Shown in pieces: positions 11,150 through 24,630 of a stretch of DNA of 64,000 nt. The stretch is taken from NCBI GenBank assembly GCA_028095005.1, contig CM051459.1, positions 202,221,902-202,285,901 on the forward strand, given 5' to 3'. A model generated the notes under the pieces. The model saw only the letters and a program-made list of their open reading frames with translations. It was not told the DNA's origin and searched no databases. Source of the stretch: Rhynchospora pubera (taxonomy: Eukaryota; Streptophyta; Magnoliopsida; Poales; Cyperaceae). Position 1 is the first letter of the stretch. Each line of letters opens with the position of its first letter. Position numbers and translations under genes: made by a program.

Positions 11150-12641
11150 TTAGATTATTAAATCATCACGCATTCGCAAAAAAATATGTCAAAATACGTT
11201 TACTAGCTGATTAAATTATACAGTTGGAAGGTATGTTAAAATATTAAATGCAAGCCAGATTGGAGGCATTTAAAATTCAACTCGGCCCAAGTATGGACCT
11301 GTGTTATGGGCAATATATATTTCAAATTGGAGCGTGAACTTCTGAAACCTTATATTCTTTCTGTGGTATTTATTATTTGTCGCGCACTTGCACCACGTGT
11401 GAAGGTGGCACAGATGAGACCAAATCTACCACTGAGTAGCGCATGGTGTCCGGATCTTGGAGAAAAGTACTATTGCTTGGACAAAAAAGATATATATAAA
11501 AAGAGATACTATAAACTAATATATAAGATTAATTAAAGCTTCTCTGAGAAACAGATTGAATAAAATTCAAAGGAAAGAACAGGAACATACCTATGCCAAC
11601 CATTCCTTATCAAGTCTGCTCATTCTCCAATCTCCATGACTGCAGGCTATCTTTAGTTGCCAGCTTTTATCATAGTACATACTGAAACTAGCTAGCACGA
11701 GTTGATCTCACTAACTATAAGTTGTGTTTTAAACACTATACATTCACTCAAGTTGCAAGTTGGCACAATCGGTGCATTAATGGTTCAGAAAATTTAATTG
11801 CAATCTAGTAATCTACAGAACTCCTTGTTAGAGATATTTTATTGTTCATGGCTTCATGCATGCTAATTATGTTCTTCTAACTCTTTCCTTTTTCTTTATA
11901 GCTCTATCCATTTCTTTCGATCTTTTGAATTTTTGTAATCATATAAATTTCCGCCTCTGATTCATAACTTAAGCCCATCTTTACAACCATCAGCTGATTT
12001 AAACCAGACAATAACTAAACTGTTACAATGTGTTCAATCAAATTAAGGAATGAACTTAAATTAGCTAGCCCATAATGGAAATTTGATGTTTTCCAGGCTC
12101 AAGGCATAGGTAACTTGTGGTTTGTTAAATAAACGACACACACCAGTTGGTGAACCAACTGGTAATTAGGAAGAACAAAGCAGATTTAGAGGCTACCGGC
12201 CCATGTGGTACAGACCAGTAGACCACTGGGACCGGTGCTTCTCACAAACTGAACTTGAAACCAGAGGGAACATGCACACTCTTTTCAAAAAAGAATTAAA
12301 TTACTGAGAGTTTTTATTGACATAAACACAACTGTGTTCATTGCATTGAACTTAGCATTTTGTTTGGAGCTTGGTTGGTGGGACCCAAATGCGACCACAC
12401 CAATGATAAAAGGAGCTGCGGCGAGACACTAAATTGAAGCAATATATAATTTATGTGGTGGGGATTTGGAAAAAAAATGGGTACAAGACATGGGCAGAGA
12501 TAGGAGATGAGGTTAGTTGAGGAGCTTGGGCCGACACCAATAATTCTTTTCTTCATTTTTCCTGTTAGTAATTTGGCACTATTTTTCCTTTTGTCTTTTT
12601 TTTTTCTGTTAGACCAGCAGTAATGTTAGTATGTCCGTCGC

Positions 12642-12644
<3 letters not shown>
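11150..12644. other. Intergenic, nothing identified
   Basis: No conserved reading frame, RNA gene or bounded repeat seen on either strand. Confidence 0.5.
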
Positions 12645-12712
<68 letters not shown>

Positions 12713-12955
12713 TTCAATCAAAGTGCTTTGACCGGAGTCTCAGTTAAACCCCGTTAGATCTCAATTTTGAAAGTTCAAACGACCGATCCGAACCGTCAAA
12801 TATGATCTCCATATTGAAATCTCCTTGCCGACCAAAATTTTCATTTTTTTGAATTTTTTAAGTATTTTTTTCGGATTTTCAAAAATCATTAATCTAATTT
12901 GTTCTGAACCCTACAAAAATTGATGTTTTTGAAAATCCGAAAAAAATACTTATTA
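12645..12955. mobile_element. Truncated Micron-like MITE in a (TA)n(GA)n tract
   Basis: (TA)n at 12645-12679 runs into (GA)n at 12680-12708. The flank then shares blocks with the complete element at 33812-34234: GACCGATCC-AACCGTC-AATA, ATTGAAATCTC, a TTTTTAAGTATTTTTTT-GGATTTT stretch and the internal palindromic arm AATCCGAAAAAAATAC. It stops abruptly after the palindrome centre, so the second arm is missing. Confidence 0.7.
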
Positions 12956-13233
12956 TCATGAGTTGTCAGCCGTTAATGTATCTCGGACATTTAATTTTCC
13001 TTACTGAATGAGATTGAAAGAAGAGCAATGGTGGATGTAGTATTGTAGTAAGAGCGGAGCATGTTTGTAATTAAAAATCCATCATGAATGTCAACGGGTT
13101 TCACAATATGTCCATAATATTAGATTATGAACTTGGAATCTTTGGCTTATTTATTTCTTGTCAACTACTCATTCTTCTACGGGTTTATATTAAAGCATAG
13201 TCATATTTAGTGCTAATTTTCCTTACTTATATT

Positions 13234-13510
13234 CAGGGGTGTCAAACGTTAATAACGGAAGCGGAACATGGGTGTTCCGAATCTGTTTCGTTCCAGCACA
13301 CGGAAATGAAAACTGTTCCGTTAGCCGTTCCGTTTCTCATTTTCCACTGATTTCAGTCATTTTTCCATTGATTTCAGTCATTTTTCGGTATAACGGAACA
13401 CTAACGTTCAATACAACCTGTTCCGTTTCCGTTCCGTCTCTATATAAAAACGTAATCAATTTTCCTTCCGTTTTCGTTCCGTTCGAAACGGTACCAAGTT
13501 GACACCCCTA
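13234..13510. mobile_element. hAT-like MITE, 277 bp
   Basis: Ends CAGGGGTGTCAA and TTGACACCCCTA are inverted repeats differing at the outermost base. A perfect 8-bp target duplication CTTATATT flanks them (13226-13233 and 13511-13518), the hAT signature. The interior is rich in GTTCCGTTTC/GGAACG-type words that can fold back. Two related copies lie at 34368-34692 and 35082-35333. Confidence 0.9.
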
Positions 13511-16500
13511 CTTATATTGAATTGGTTGGTACAACTTGTTTTTTATCATCTTATGAGACTGCAAGATTAATTCGCAACTTTCTTACGAACAACCCCTAGC
13601 AAAGAAATAATTGGATAAGCTAACATAGTAATCAGCAATAATTCGTTTCATTATATTTAGGGACTGATACGGAAACACTATGAAGTTCAATATTATTAGA
13701 CGAGATGTATCACATGTATGTAGTTGATTTTGTTTATAGATGCATGTTTGACAATTTGAATTTATATAAAAAAATGGATTACCAGTGTACATACTTATAT
13801 TTATCTGATTAATTGACAATTAACTTAGTCATTTCATGTTAAAACTATTAATTTGTGCTAAACGAAAGTTTAGTGGTTAAGGAGTGCTTAATGCTATTAA
13901 AAGTTTGAAACATTTGCTAATTAATTAGTAAAAAGTGAATTTTAGACAACGATGCAATGAAATGAATTTTCCTCCATTATCGAAATGAGTGAATAAATTG
14001 AGTAAATAATGATGAATATATTAAGAGTAAAGTACTTTCGTGTGTTGTAAATCAGCAAAAAAAATTGTTTTTTTAATGACAACAAATTGATACTAGCAGA
14101 TACAAGAAAATTAATAAAGAATAAATCCATTATTGGTCTCCAAGGATCTGATCAATAGCTCAATGCTATGAAGCAAGCAAAGTACTGTAAAACACAAAAC
14201 TGCAATAAGAGTACGATTACTTGATTGAATCTTTTTTTGAAGATATATGTTTGGAGAAGAGTTGAACCCTATCAGAAATTAAAGATGTCAAGGAGCATAT
14301 ATACTAGTTGGATATCGTTTTGTGAATAGACGCTATTGGATGTTCTGCGGCAAACTTAGATTTTCCATTAATTTCACATTATAGTTCGTATTAAAATTGG
14401 TTCTAGCGTCGTTCTAACAAATTCTTTCTCAATTCAAGGTCGATTTGAGTTCACTGATTGAAAATAAACGGTGTAGATTCATCTTAATCATCCTTAATAA
14501 TTTCTGTATTTCTGGAGGGCGAAGCTGAACCCAAGACATGGAGTAATAGTAAGAGGTGAAAAATTAAAAGTGGTCCTATTTTGAAGAGACTTGCTTTCAC
14601 TTTTAAACAGAGAAGTAGATTTGGAGGACCACAATTTGTTTACTTCTTGTGCATGCACATGGTTCCTGGCTGCATTGACGGTCACATGGATCCTCTGGAT
14701 ATGTACACAGCTACAGGATATGTTAAATTTCACTCCCATTTGATAGTTCTATGGGTATTGAACTTCTTGTTGTTGGTACTTTCATTGCAATTTGGTGTGT
14801 TTGTTTGATCGAGTTCTTGACATCTTTTAGTTATCTCCAGTTTCATGCAAAAAATTAAAGTTGTAACCATCCTGTACTGTAGAGCCATCATCACCTGGAA
14901 GTTTAGAAAAGAGAATTGTCTTCTGACGCAAAAAGCAGCATCAGAAGGTGAAAATGACATCACAGATCCATACATACTTTCTTCATAATTTGCTCACTTG
15001 GTTCTCTTTGTCTTTTCCCCATGGCATTGATCAGCTACGGTAACATCAATGCTTATTCTATATGGGTGCTATATTTAGTAAATTTCAAGCTATTATTCTC
15101 TGGTTAAAGTAGTCACTACAACTTTAGTTTTAAATGATTAAATCGAACAACAACGAGTGCTAACAATTTCCATTGTTTTGTTTGGATTTTTTGTTAATTA
15201 TAAACATCCAAATTGAAAAGGTGAAGTCTTTATTCCGAAACAATTCATCGCTCATAGAGAATTATTATGTATATATTCCCAGTCTCATTTGTTAACAGGG
15301 CAGTGCTGATCCTGGTATCAATATCTGCTGCAAACATTTCATTAAAAGGTTTTATGTATAAGAAAATATGTTATCTGGTAGATATTGGTTTCTCTATTAT
15401 TTTTGATGGCCTACTTACGTTTTCTTTATTGTACTTTGTGGTTTATATTTGAAAATTAATGATTTCTATGAAGTTTCAAAAATTACGATTCTTTTTGTGT
15501 ACATAAGCATCCAGCATTGGACACCCAAATACATGATCAGAAGATTCAGATCAGCTCAGTAAGGAGAAGTCTATATGTTAAAATTGAAGAAAGAAATGTG
15601 TGAGAACTGAGAACCAAACAATACCGATGAAGTATCCAAGATTAAAAATCATGAAGTCAAGTCTCTAGCAAAGATACATTTAAATTTGCATGCTATATAT
15701 TAATAAGAGTATAAGACAAAAAAAAATTGTTCACAGACGAATCGCATCTGCCATTTTAACAAAATATCTCGTATTTGTGGTACCATATCGTGTTGTGTCG
15801 GGCACTACTTGTACTTGTATCCGTGCTACAGAGATATACAGAGATATACTGATACTTGAATCTTGTGTAATACCTGAATCTTGTGTACTACTTCTAACCT
15901 AATTAATGCACAACGTTGGAATATGGCTTCTCCATCATTTGGTTATTTATATCAATTATAAGTTAGATCTGACCTAATTTACTTGAACAATTAATTCTTT
16001 CAGAAAATGTCAAAATTATGGACTTACATACAAAATATTGCGACGGAGTATTATTGGTCTGGTGGAGTGTAATGATATTGATAGCTAGATAGCACCATAC
16101 TGGTTACGTCAAGTACCAAATACTTAAAAATAGAAGTAAACAATAATGTTCTGGGATTCTGATATATAAGCAGACAAAACTGGTTGATAAATTCATGAGG
16201 AATCTCCTTAATTTCATGAGAAAAATTAAAACCACAACGGCAAAAATCTGAGAATCTTCTGTTGTAATTATAAACTAGTAACCATTGTTTCGTGGGATGT
16301 AATTATTTTACTGCTTGCTTAATGCAAAAGTTCAAGTAGCTAGCAGTGTGTGTGTATAAGGGGGGTCAAAGAGTGCAGAAGAAAAACAGTACTTCAACCG
16401 ACCTATCCTACCCCCTCTTTAAACCACCCGTCCGATCACCAACTACCATAACAGTATTAACTTCCAAGTTCCAATCTAACTATTTAACAATGTGGAGATC

Positions 16501-19311
16501 CTCTCCAATTAGAACTATAATTGCTTTCGCTTTCTTTTGGGTGCTGTATAAACAACATATAAACTATGATGCATTAAATTCCCATTGATAAGGGAGCTGT
16601 AAATCTTCAAATTATGTATTGGGTTGAGATTATTACATATACGAGTTCAGAATTTTTTTTTTCACTTAATCACAATAGTATCCATGTATAAGAGTCCTCC
16701 GCAATGTCTGCATCTATCAAAAAGAAAAAAAAAAGCATTATGCCTTCTTCCTTTCTCAAGGAAAGGCTGCCTAGTTGGAAGTGCTAGTTAGCCACTTAGC
16801 TCTGCTCTTTAAAACAACTTGTGTTTGCTAAATGAAATTTGTTCCAAAGAATTTTTTACTACAGTAGATTGAGGCCAACTCATTTGTAATTCTGTGAAAA
16901 AGAAAGCATGCTGTGAGAAGATGATATTTATCTCATTTTTTATAGTTTTCTTTCTTGGAACTGCACAGTGTTTCAGTCTACTATGATGTTTTCTTCTAGC
17001 AGCTGCCTGCATATATGTCGCCATGCTCATTTATTTAATATATAATGCTGGAGCGACCATTGCGAATTTCAGAATTTGCAATTTGGATTTCCAAGGTGTC
17101 TCCAGTTTGAACCTGGATGGAGAGCAGCCAAGTGATCGGTACAGTCCAAGGCAGTTAATGACATGGTCCTGTTGTTGGAATGCATAGCTGAAAGTGGTAC
17201 TGTTGCAAGGAATTGGCCGGCTATGTTTGTACAATGACCGTTTACCACATGCATTCTTCTAAGCATGCATGAGACCAACCCCAATTAATGCTTATGTGGT
17301 TGATATAGTGGTCTTTGCTAATTTTGTTTCTTCGCATAATATTCTTCATTAATTGCATGCGGAAAGTTATATTTTGGATTAAGTTGATAAATTGTATTAA
17401 TAATTAAAATTAATTTATACTTGTAAAATCAAACATGTAAAATGTGTCTCACTATACATATTTCATACAAGCACACAGAACTGACAAAAAATTATACAAA
17501 TTTTAACATTCTGATAAAATTAATTGAGATTCTCAATGATGACCTTTGATAAAATAAAAAAAACACTTAATTATGATATTTTAACAGAACTAACCTATCA
17601 GTCTAACAATAAAATAATTTTTCTATATATAAAAAAATGTTTTCATTTGGTTTGAAAACTATTATCATTAATTAAACTAATAGGAACTTATATTTTTGTA
17701 TATATACATTAGTAGAGAACAAAAAAATGAAATTATCCGAAGTACCCAAACACAGTTTTGTTAACCTAGGAGATCCAAACACAATAAACTATGTATAAAA
17801 GGAGTACTTTAAAATGTAAACTAGGGAAGGCAAGGGGCCAAAACAAGCTCCAATGTACACAACAAAAAGGAAAGCAGAGTGTTGGAGATTCTGCCTGATC
17901 AATCCCAATGAAATTGAAATGACCCAACATGAGAGGGCAATAGATATATCTAATATCAATCTAAATTAATGCAACAGCCAAACATATATATTTTATATTA
18001 TTTATAAATTATAATAACTCCTGAAACATAAAAATATAAAATGTTGATTACTTGAATATACATAATGTTGATTATAAAGAGGAAACGATCATCTGAATTA
18101 ATTGTTGTTTGTGACACTGTACAAAATTAATCCTTAGATAAATATAGGCAAGTTACTCTGTATTTTCTGATATTTTTGCATGGACAATAAAAGGCAATCA
18201 ACTATATAAATTAAATGTTTGTACAGCACGGAAATGTCACATGGGGTAGCATCAACTGTCGCGGTTTGACAAGGACCGTTACGGAATTAACTCAAAAGGC
18301 CACCGTATGCGAACATGAACGATTCATAAGAACATGATAGTGAAAATTAAGTTAATTTTGGCAAATGGAAGTAAGCATATTGAGTATACACTTAATATTG
18401 TCAGCGAAATATGCCATGTATTGTTGTACATGGAAATTATGAAAAAACATACTATTGACAGTTATAGATAAATTTGCTGATATTATTCTTGAAAATTAGC
18501 CATCATCTAATTGAAAAAGGGAAGTAATTCTAGAAATTTTACTACTATGTTGACTAGTCACATCAGGAAGAAACAACCAGAAGCACAATCTCTCTCACTA
18601 TTATTGTCGGCATTTACTTACTAGGAGATTACTTGCCTCACAAAAAATAAACATCAACGCAGACTTGAAGAGGACTTGGAAAGACATACCTCGCACTTGG
18701 TATAGTACTAAGCAGACCAAGATACTTGGCCGGTGACTGATGCCACAATAACGCAGCCAGGTACGCTTTGCACTTTTGACTTTCATGGAATCTTGTTTTG
18801 TCTAAAGGTTTCATTTCTTAATAACCTTTAGCTGTAACTAGATATTCATATTCAACACCTTAGCTATTAATTATTAGTGATGTATATTTACTGCCATACC
18901 TAAGCTCCAGAGTACATTGTATTTTTTTCTGAATTGTTTATTATATCATCATCATTATTATTAATATTAATATTATTATTTATCTATTACTTCCATTATG
19001 ACTATATATTAATATATAATTATTATTCTAACAACTTATTTGGGGAAAAAATGTCGCTATCTATTATTGTGCTTCTTCTCCATTGATCTAAAATTATGCT
19101 ATCTGAATAAGAGACAAACAATCGACTGTGATTAATTTATTTCTGTTGGCTGGAGTGAAATCAATAGGAAGAAGAGCATGTGATGTACTTTATTTCATTT
19201 AATTGCGAGAATCGAATAATAGATATATGTTTCAAATGTTGGTCTGTAACCCTAGCTAGATCCTACCGCTTCTACTGTGAAATTTGAAAGTTTAATTGTC
19301 AAAAGCAATCA
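13511..19311. other. Long intergenic stretch, no gene seen
   Basis: About 5.8 kb of AT-rich sequence. All reading frames are short and lack recognisable domains. Some GC-richer patches (14560-14760, 17040-17240) could be noncoding transcript exons or old gene remnants, but I find no matched splice signals and no tRNA or microRNA hairpin I recognise. Confidence 0.45.
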
Positions 19312-19695
19312 GGGTGCGTTAGGATCTTCCAAGCATAAAATTATGATTAATCATTCGTTGTAAAATAGTATTATTTCTAAATGATCAAAAATATGTTTTT
19401 GGAGATTTAAAGCGTTATGTTTAAGTGGCTCAACATCTGTAATAATTTTTATTCCTAGTGTGTTTGGATCATCTTTTTAATTCGGATTAAAAAGTACGTA
19501 GTTCCAATAAATTCTTAATCCACATTAAGAAGATGATCAAAACATAGTAGGAAAAAAAAAATTCCGTATGTTGAACTACTTGATAATAGCACTTTAAATC
19601 TTAAAAATTTTTATTCTTAATCGTTTAGAAATAATTTTTTTTTGTACTTCTGAATAACTAATTTAAATTTAGTCTTAGGCGATCCAAAGGCACCC
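19312..19695. mobile_element. Diverged TIR MITE, about 384 bp
   Basis: Left end GGGTGCGTTAGGATC pairs with right end GATCCAAAGGCACCC as an imperfect inverted repeat, flanked by TCA and TTA. The interior shares AAGTGGCTCAACATC and TTCTAAATGATCAA-type blocks with the element at 22040-22588, so both belong to one family, probably Harbinger-like. Confidence 0.65.
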
Positions 19696-20491
19696 TTAGA
19701 GTTTAATGCTCGTATTTTAGTTGCTTAAAAATGTATGAATATTTAATTAGCATTTGTAGGTGGGACTGAATTATGAGCCAATTAGATTGTAGATACTAAA
19801 ATAACACTCGAATAATTTAGAATTTGGAGAATTAGTCCCTATCTAGCTAGTTGTGAATATAAATATTCTCCCTAATGAATATTATCACACAAAATCCTTA
19901 CATTTGATCTAATGGATAAGCGCAAAAAATACACTACGTCTTCAAATGGATATTGGAAACTTGGAGGTGTTTTAGCGCATATATTTCTATATATCATTTG
20001 GCCCTGGACCTTCAATTAATACAAAGAGTATCTGGTTTTCATTTACACATAACAATAAATACAATTTAATTAGTTTACTGTTTTTCTTGGTTCATGAAAA
20101 TGCTGATACTACAACGAAAAAGTACTTGGTCAACAGTAAAAGAACCCTGAAATGATTCTTATTTCTGACAGGCATCTTGCATTAACCACTGACATTCCTA
20201 CGATTCATCAAGTAAATCCAAGAAGTTTATTCCTTGGTAAACAGCAGTATTACGTCGCACGAGGAGCTCTGTCAAAGGGCATCGATGAAAGGATTCAGCT
20301 ACGAGCCTACGAGAGATTAAAATATGAATTTTGAAAAAACCCTACATATTTATCCATAACTAAAAACCATGACAACCAAGTACAACAGGCTGAGCAAGAG
20401 GAAATATACTCCAAGCCTCACATAAATGCAACACGAAACAAACACCACAGTTCTCTACCTAAAATCTCAAACTAACGAAATTAAAGCAACA
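19696..20491. other. 3' flank of the bHLH gene
   Basis: No separate gene. The part nearest the bHLH stop (about 20340-20491) is probably its 3' UTR on the minus strand. No clear polyadenylation signal is asserted. Confidence 0.4.
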
Positions 20492-21082
20492 TCAGAAACC
20501 CATATATCTGTGATCTGGCTTCTGGTAACACTGATATGCTGGTGCGTTATCGCCATACCCCATAGAACCAGATCCTGGGCTCTGACTCTGCGCCACCGCA
20601 ACACGTTCGAGTGACTGAATTTGACTCTTCAGGAACTTGACATAATTTATTGCCTCATCCAACATAGAAGCCGTATCCATCTTTGTACCGCCTGGAACGA
20701 GCCGTTGCAGTATCCTTATCCTCTCGCTTATCTTCTCTCTCCTAAGCCGTGCAGCTACACTCTGTGGATCTTTTGAAATTTTCACGTTCTTTCTCTTAGG
20801 AGGTTTCACTGACTCCGGGTCGATGTGCACAGGTTGCATGGCCGCGATGTGGTATATCATCTCACGCATGGCAGCGGTGCTTGACAGAGGTGCCTGGTTC
20901 ATGTAGAAAGGCTGAATTGGTTGGTTTGGAGAAAAGAAATTTTGTGATTGTGGGGTTCTTGGGAGATTGCTTGAACTGCTGGAAAAGTCTGAGTTCTGTG
21001 TCAGTTGATCAAGCTGGAGCATGGTATTCATCAGTTCAAGTTGTGTTTCAGGAGATGAATTTAAGAAATCGTAGTTATCCAT
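20492..21082 (-). CDS. HECATE/INDEHISCENT-type bHLH transcription factor
   Basis: A single-exon, 196-residue protein. The N-terminal 70 residues are Ser/Gln/Pro-rich. The HEC signature follows at 69-93 (AAMREMIYHIAAMQP, HIDPESVKPPKR), and the bHLH domain is at about 105-154 (DPQSVAARLRREKISERIR, then ILQRLVPGGTKMDTASMLDE, then INYVKFLK). The canonical basic-region glutamate (E9) is alanine here (about A111), as is known for HEC and IND proteins, which work as dimers. Arabidopsis HEC genes (group VIIIb) control carpel and transmitting-tract development, stem-cell regulation and auxin/cytokinin responses. Arabidopsis HEC proteins are roughly 220-240 residues, so this one is slightly short. The start is the first Met in a frame that opens with a typical acidic HEC N terminus, about 150 bases below a TATA box. 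Which HEC paralogue it is cannot be settled by eye. Confidence 0.93.
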   Translation of the reverse strand: MDNYDFLNSSPETQLELMNTMLQLDQLTQNSDFSSSSSNLPRTPQSQNFFSPNQPIQPFYMNQAPLSSTAAMREMIYHIAAMQPVHIDPESVKPPKRKNVKISKDPQSVAARLRREKISERIRILQRLVPGGTKMDTASMLDEAINYVKFLKSQIQSLERVAVAQSQSPGSGSMGYGDNAPAYQCYQKPDHRYMGF

Positions 21083-21229
21083 TCTTGGTTGAAAAAAGGA
21101 AAGAAGAGTGGAAGTGGGATGGAGTAAGGAAGAGAAATTAAGCTGGAGCTTTGAGCAGAAGGGATGGTGTGAGCTTGAGGTAGGCTATTTGATGGAGAGA
21201 TGGAGGTAACTAGGGATACAGTGGGGACT

Positions 21230-21238
21230 ATTTATAAG
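21230..21238 (-). promoter_or_regulatory. TATA box of the bHLH gene
   Basis: On the minus strand CCCTTATAAATAGTCCCC lies about 148 bases upstream of the start codon. A transcription start about 30 bases downstream would give a leader near 120 bases, normal for a plant gene. Confidence 0.7.
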
Positions 21239-22039
21239 GGATGATTGGGCATTTATTGATAGGGAATATAAAAGAAACTTTTTTTCTTTACCGTTTTTAA
21301 TATTAACTTTAACGGTCTCGAGTTATGTCTCCTTTGGTTGTGAGCATGAAAGGAATCGAATGATTTGATTAAATAACGTTGGGCTCAGATTTATAAATGC
21401 TGGTATTTATAAACTTTTTTCTTGCACAAGTTCCCTTTAATTTCATGTGTAATTCCTACGGGAAATTTAATTGGGTGAACATTCCGAATTTATATATACA
21501 CTGTATATATATACAGTGCAGAATATCATTAATGGTACCTGCTTTGCAAATAACTAGAGTCTTATGCAATACGGTGGATTTATAAATAACGTTAGGGTCA
21601 GATTTATAAATACTGGTTAATTTATATATACCTTTTTTTTTTTTACAACTTCCCTTTTTCATGTATGTGAAATCCATTTGCTAATTTATGTGAAATTTCC
21701 GGTTTCATACGGTGAATACAGTGCATAATATTTTTAATGGGGCCTGCAGCTAGAGCCTATGCAAATGCAATGACGTAATTAGTACCGAATGAATTAAAAT
21801 AACTTCATATTTAGTGATTTTATTTATGAACGCCGAACTAATGTATATTTAAAATAAACATAAATAAAATAATTAAGCGCTACTTTACAATATACTTTTC
21901 CAGGATGTGTGTATATATAACTAAACACTATGGCATTGTTTACCTTCTTAAGTATAAATATGACGAAATATTTAGTGTCTGATTAATTAAGACAATTATA
22001 TTCATCTTGTTTTATTTGGATAGAATAACAAAGTAGCAT
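21239..22039. other. Upstream region of the bHLH gene
   Basis: AT-rich, with two partly repeated segments (around 21360-21420 and 21580-21640, sharing AACGTT-GG-TCAGATTTATAAAT) and a TATATATACA-CTGTATATATATACAG palindrome near 21490-21520. No gene. Confidence 0.5.
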
Positions 22040-22588
22040 GGGGCGTTTGGGTCGCCTGAGAATAAAACGAGAATTAGTTATTCGGAGTGAAAATTATTAT
22101 TCTTAAACGATCAAGAATAAATTTTTCGGTGATCTAGAATGATAATTTTAAGTGGTTCAACATCCAGAATAAATTTGTATTCATAGTATTTTTTTAATTA
22201 ATCAATGATCACTAAGCAATGTTATTGTCTTATTGATAATCTCAACAACAGATTTTAAATTAATTTAAATAAAAAAATCAAAAGTTTAGAAAATAAGATA
22301 TGGAATTATGATTTATCATAAAGATGGCTTAACAACCAATTTTCGTAATCTGTAAAATTTATCTAATTTTAAATATCTGGATTAAAAAGTGATCCTAATA
22401 ACTTCTTAATCCTTAATAACACGATGATCCAAAACACATTCGGAATAAAAATTTATATCGTATATTAAACACTTAAATATAGCATTATAGATCTTAAATT
22501 AAAAATGTATTATAAATCATTTAGAAATAATATTTTTTTACTCCAAATAAGTTCTAATTTTATTCTTAAACAATCCAAATACACCCCC
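22040..22588. mobile_element. Diverged TIR MITE, about 550 bp
   Basis: Left end GGGGCGTTTGGGTC pairs imperfectly with right end AATCCAAATACACCCC. Internal blocks (TTCTTAAACGATCAAGAATA, AAGTGGTTCAACATC) match the element at 19312-19695. No coding capacity. Confidence 0.6.
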
Positions 22589-22933
22589 GTATAATCCAAA
22601 TTGTTGTGTACTAGATTCAAATAACTTACATAATTCTGACTCAATCATTTTCATAACCGTTTAGATTACGTTTTATCCTTTTGTGTAAAAAAACAACGTT
22701 GTGAAAACAGGATCAAACCAATTAGAGTTACCGGTTTAACCGCAAATAGAGCTTGCTCTCGTAATTTAACCTCCAAAACTAGCTAGTTATTTTTTCCTGA
22801 AATCACAGCGAAAAAGTGGCCCTATGCAAGAATTGGATTATGCCCTGGACGGATTTAAATGATGGAAGTGTTACGTCCTCCGGATTTTTTTTCCCAATCA
22901 AACAATTTGTATATACTTTTTATGCTTATATAA

Positions 22934-23122
22934 GGCTCCGTTTGGATGGCTTCTTTCCGGAATAAGAAATAAGGAATAACTACTTTTTACCAATAAATTT
23001 ATTTCTAACCATCCAAACTCTTCACAAAAGTTACACACTTCCCAATAAATTTACTCCTTCCCAATAAATTTATTCCCTTCTTCCTTCTTCCTACCTTATT
23101 CTCAACGCATCCAAACGGAGCC
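22934..23122 (+). mobile_element. Tourist/Harbinger-like MITE, 189 bp
   Basis: Perfect 14-bp inverted termini GGCTCCGTTTGGAT and ATCCAAACGGAGCC are flanked by TAA on both sides (22931-22933 and 23123-23125). The interior contains ACTCTTCACAAAAGTTACAC and a repeated CCCAATAAATTTA word. An inverted copy of the same family lies at 24631-24819. Confidence 0.92.
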
Positions 23123-24630
23123 TAAATAAATTTTTAAGAAACCCATAAAAATATGAATACAATTCAATTGTTGATCTCTATAGTTAAAATAATTTAATTA
23201 TTTTGGTATGATAATTCTATCGATATTAATTAAAAATTAATTGTATATATTTTTAATTATTTCAGTGACTTCCATTCAAAATACTTCCGCTCCACCACAA
23301 ATTATGCACCTCGTGGGAGTGATCCGGTAGCCGTACGTCGGGCCACCATGGACTTCTAGTTTTAATCATAATCGAATTTGCATGCGGAATTAAAACTAAG
23401 ATGTAGTTTACCTTCAGCAATTATTTATTGCGAGATTGTTGAATGAGATCACTGTAATCAAAGGACACCACTAAATCTGATAGCTTCCTCTTGTTTTGAT
23501 GGTGAACTCCAAAGAATCGGTTTCATACCACGTCTCTATTTTTCTCTTTTTCTCTTTCTCACTGTGCCTTATGTGAAAAATAGAAAGGAGATGCCAACGC
23601 TATTTTGTCCATCACGAAAATAGCGTATATATAACAACCTATTATCACTAAAGGGTGGAATCCAATCAGATAGAATCAAGAGCTGAAAAAACACCATCAT
23701 TTAATTTTGTAAAGCCATGATTTTCTACGGTCCGCAACCTTCATTGCGGTGATAAGTCGCGTTTTCACGACATATTATGGTCCGCAACACTTTTATGTGA
23801 TCCGCAACCGATTAAATGACTACATTAATTCTCTCACTTGACCTTTACACTAATTAGTGGACCCTTAACCTGAATGTTGGAAGAAAATAAAATAAAATAT
23901 TACACGAATTATGACGGTAAGTTCCCTTTATATGAGTATTACCCTCCATGTATTACAATGCACTCTATACTTTTTTGAGAATGTTGTTGTTATTTTGGTG
24001 CTGTTAAAATCATTTTTGCTGTAGTGCATGATACCTCACCATGAAAGTGGGTTTTTTTTGTTACGACAAGAAGCTAGCCCTTAATCGATGAGTCTCCACA
24101 AAAGAATCCCTTAATTAATTGATGCAATACTATAGAACAAATTCAACGAGAATCATACAATCCACACAAGTTAATTGAAGAGCCCAAGTTTTAATAAAAA
24201 TTAATTTTGTAAACGTTTTTTTTTTTTTTGAAGATAATTTTTTTAAAACGTTTAAATTTTATCCTTACTACTTATTAAAGCACCAAGAGAAAGGGTTAAA
24301 CATTTTAGGTAAAAAAAAAGAATAAACATGTCAGATAAAAGAGTGTAAATAATTCTTATATCAATTATGGACTATTGATTTGTGTAATTTGATATGATTA
24401 GTAGTCTAAATCAAAGTCGACTTTTTATTAGAAAAGATTAAGTTACTACCAAATTAGTTGTTTATTTAAAAGGAAAGATTATTAATTTTTATCATATTTT
24501 TATATTGTCTAACAAGTAAAGTTCTATATGAAACAATAATAATATCAATATTTTATTTTCTTATCTGCTCACGTATTGAGGACATCTTTTGCTAGTCTAG
24601 GTAACTTGTGCATAGTTTCAAAGTATTATA
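23123..24630. other. Intergenic with a possible CACTA terminus
   Basis: No gene. At 24026 the minus strand reads CACTACAGCAAAAATGATTT, a CACTA-type end. To its left (23725-23815) the words GGTCCGCAAC/GATCCGCAAC recur, as subterminal repeats of such elements do. I cannot find the opposite CACTA end or a matching three-base duplication. Confidence 0.45.

Noticed and set aside
13511..19311. MicroRNA precursor in the long gene-poor stretch
   Set aside because: I looked for familiar plant microRNA cores such as miR156/159/172-like words and a matching arm and found none. Folding software was not available.
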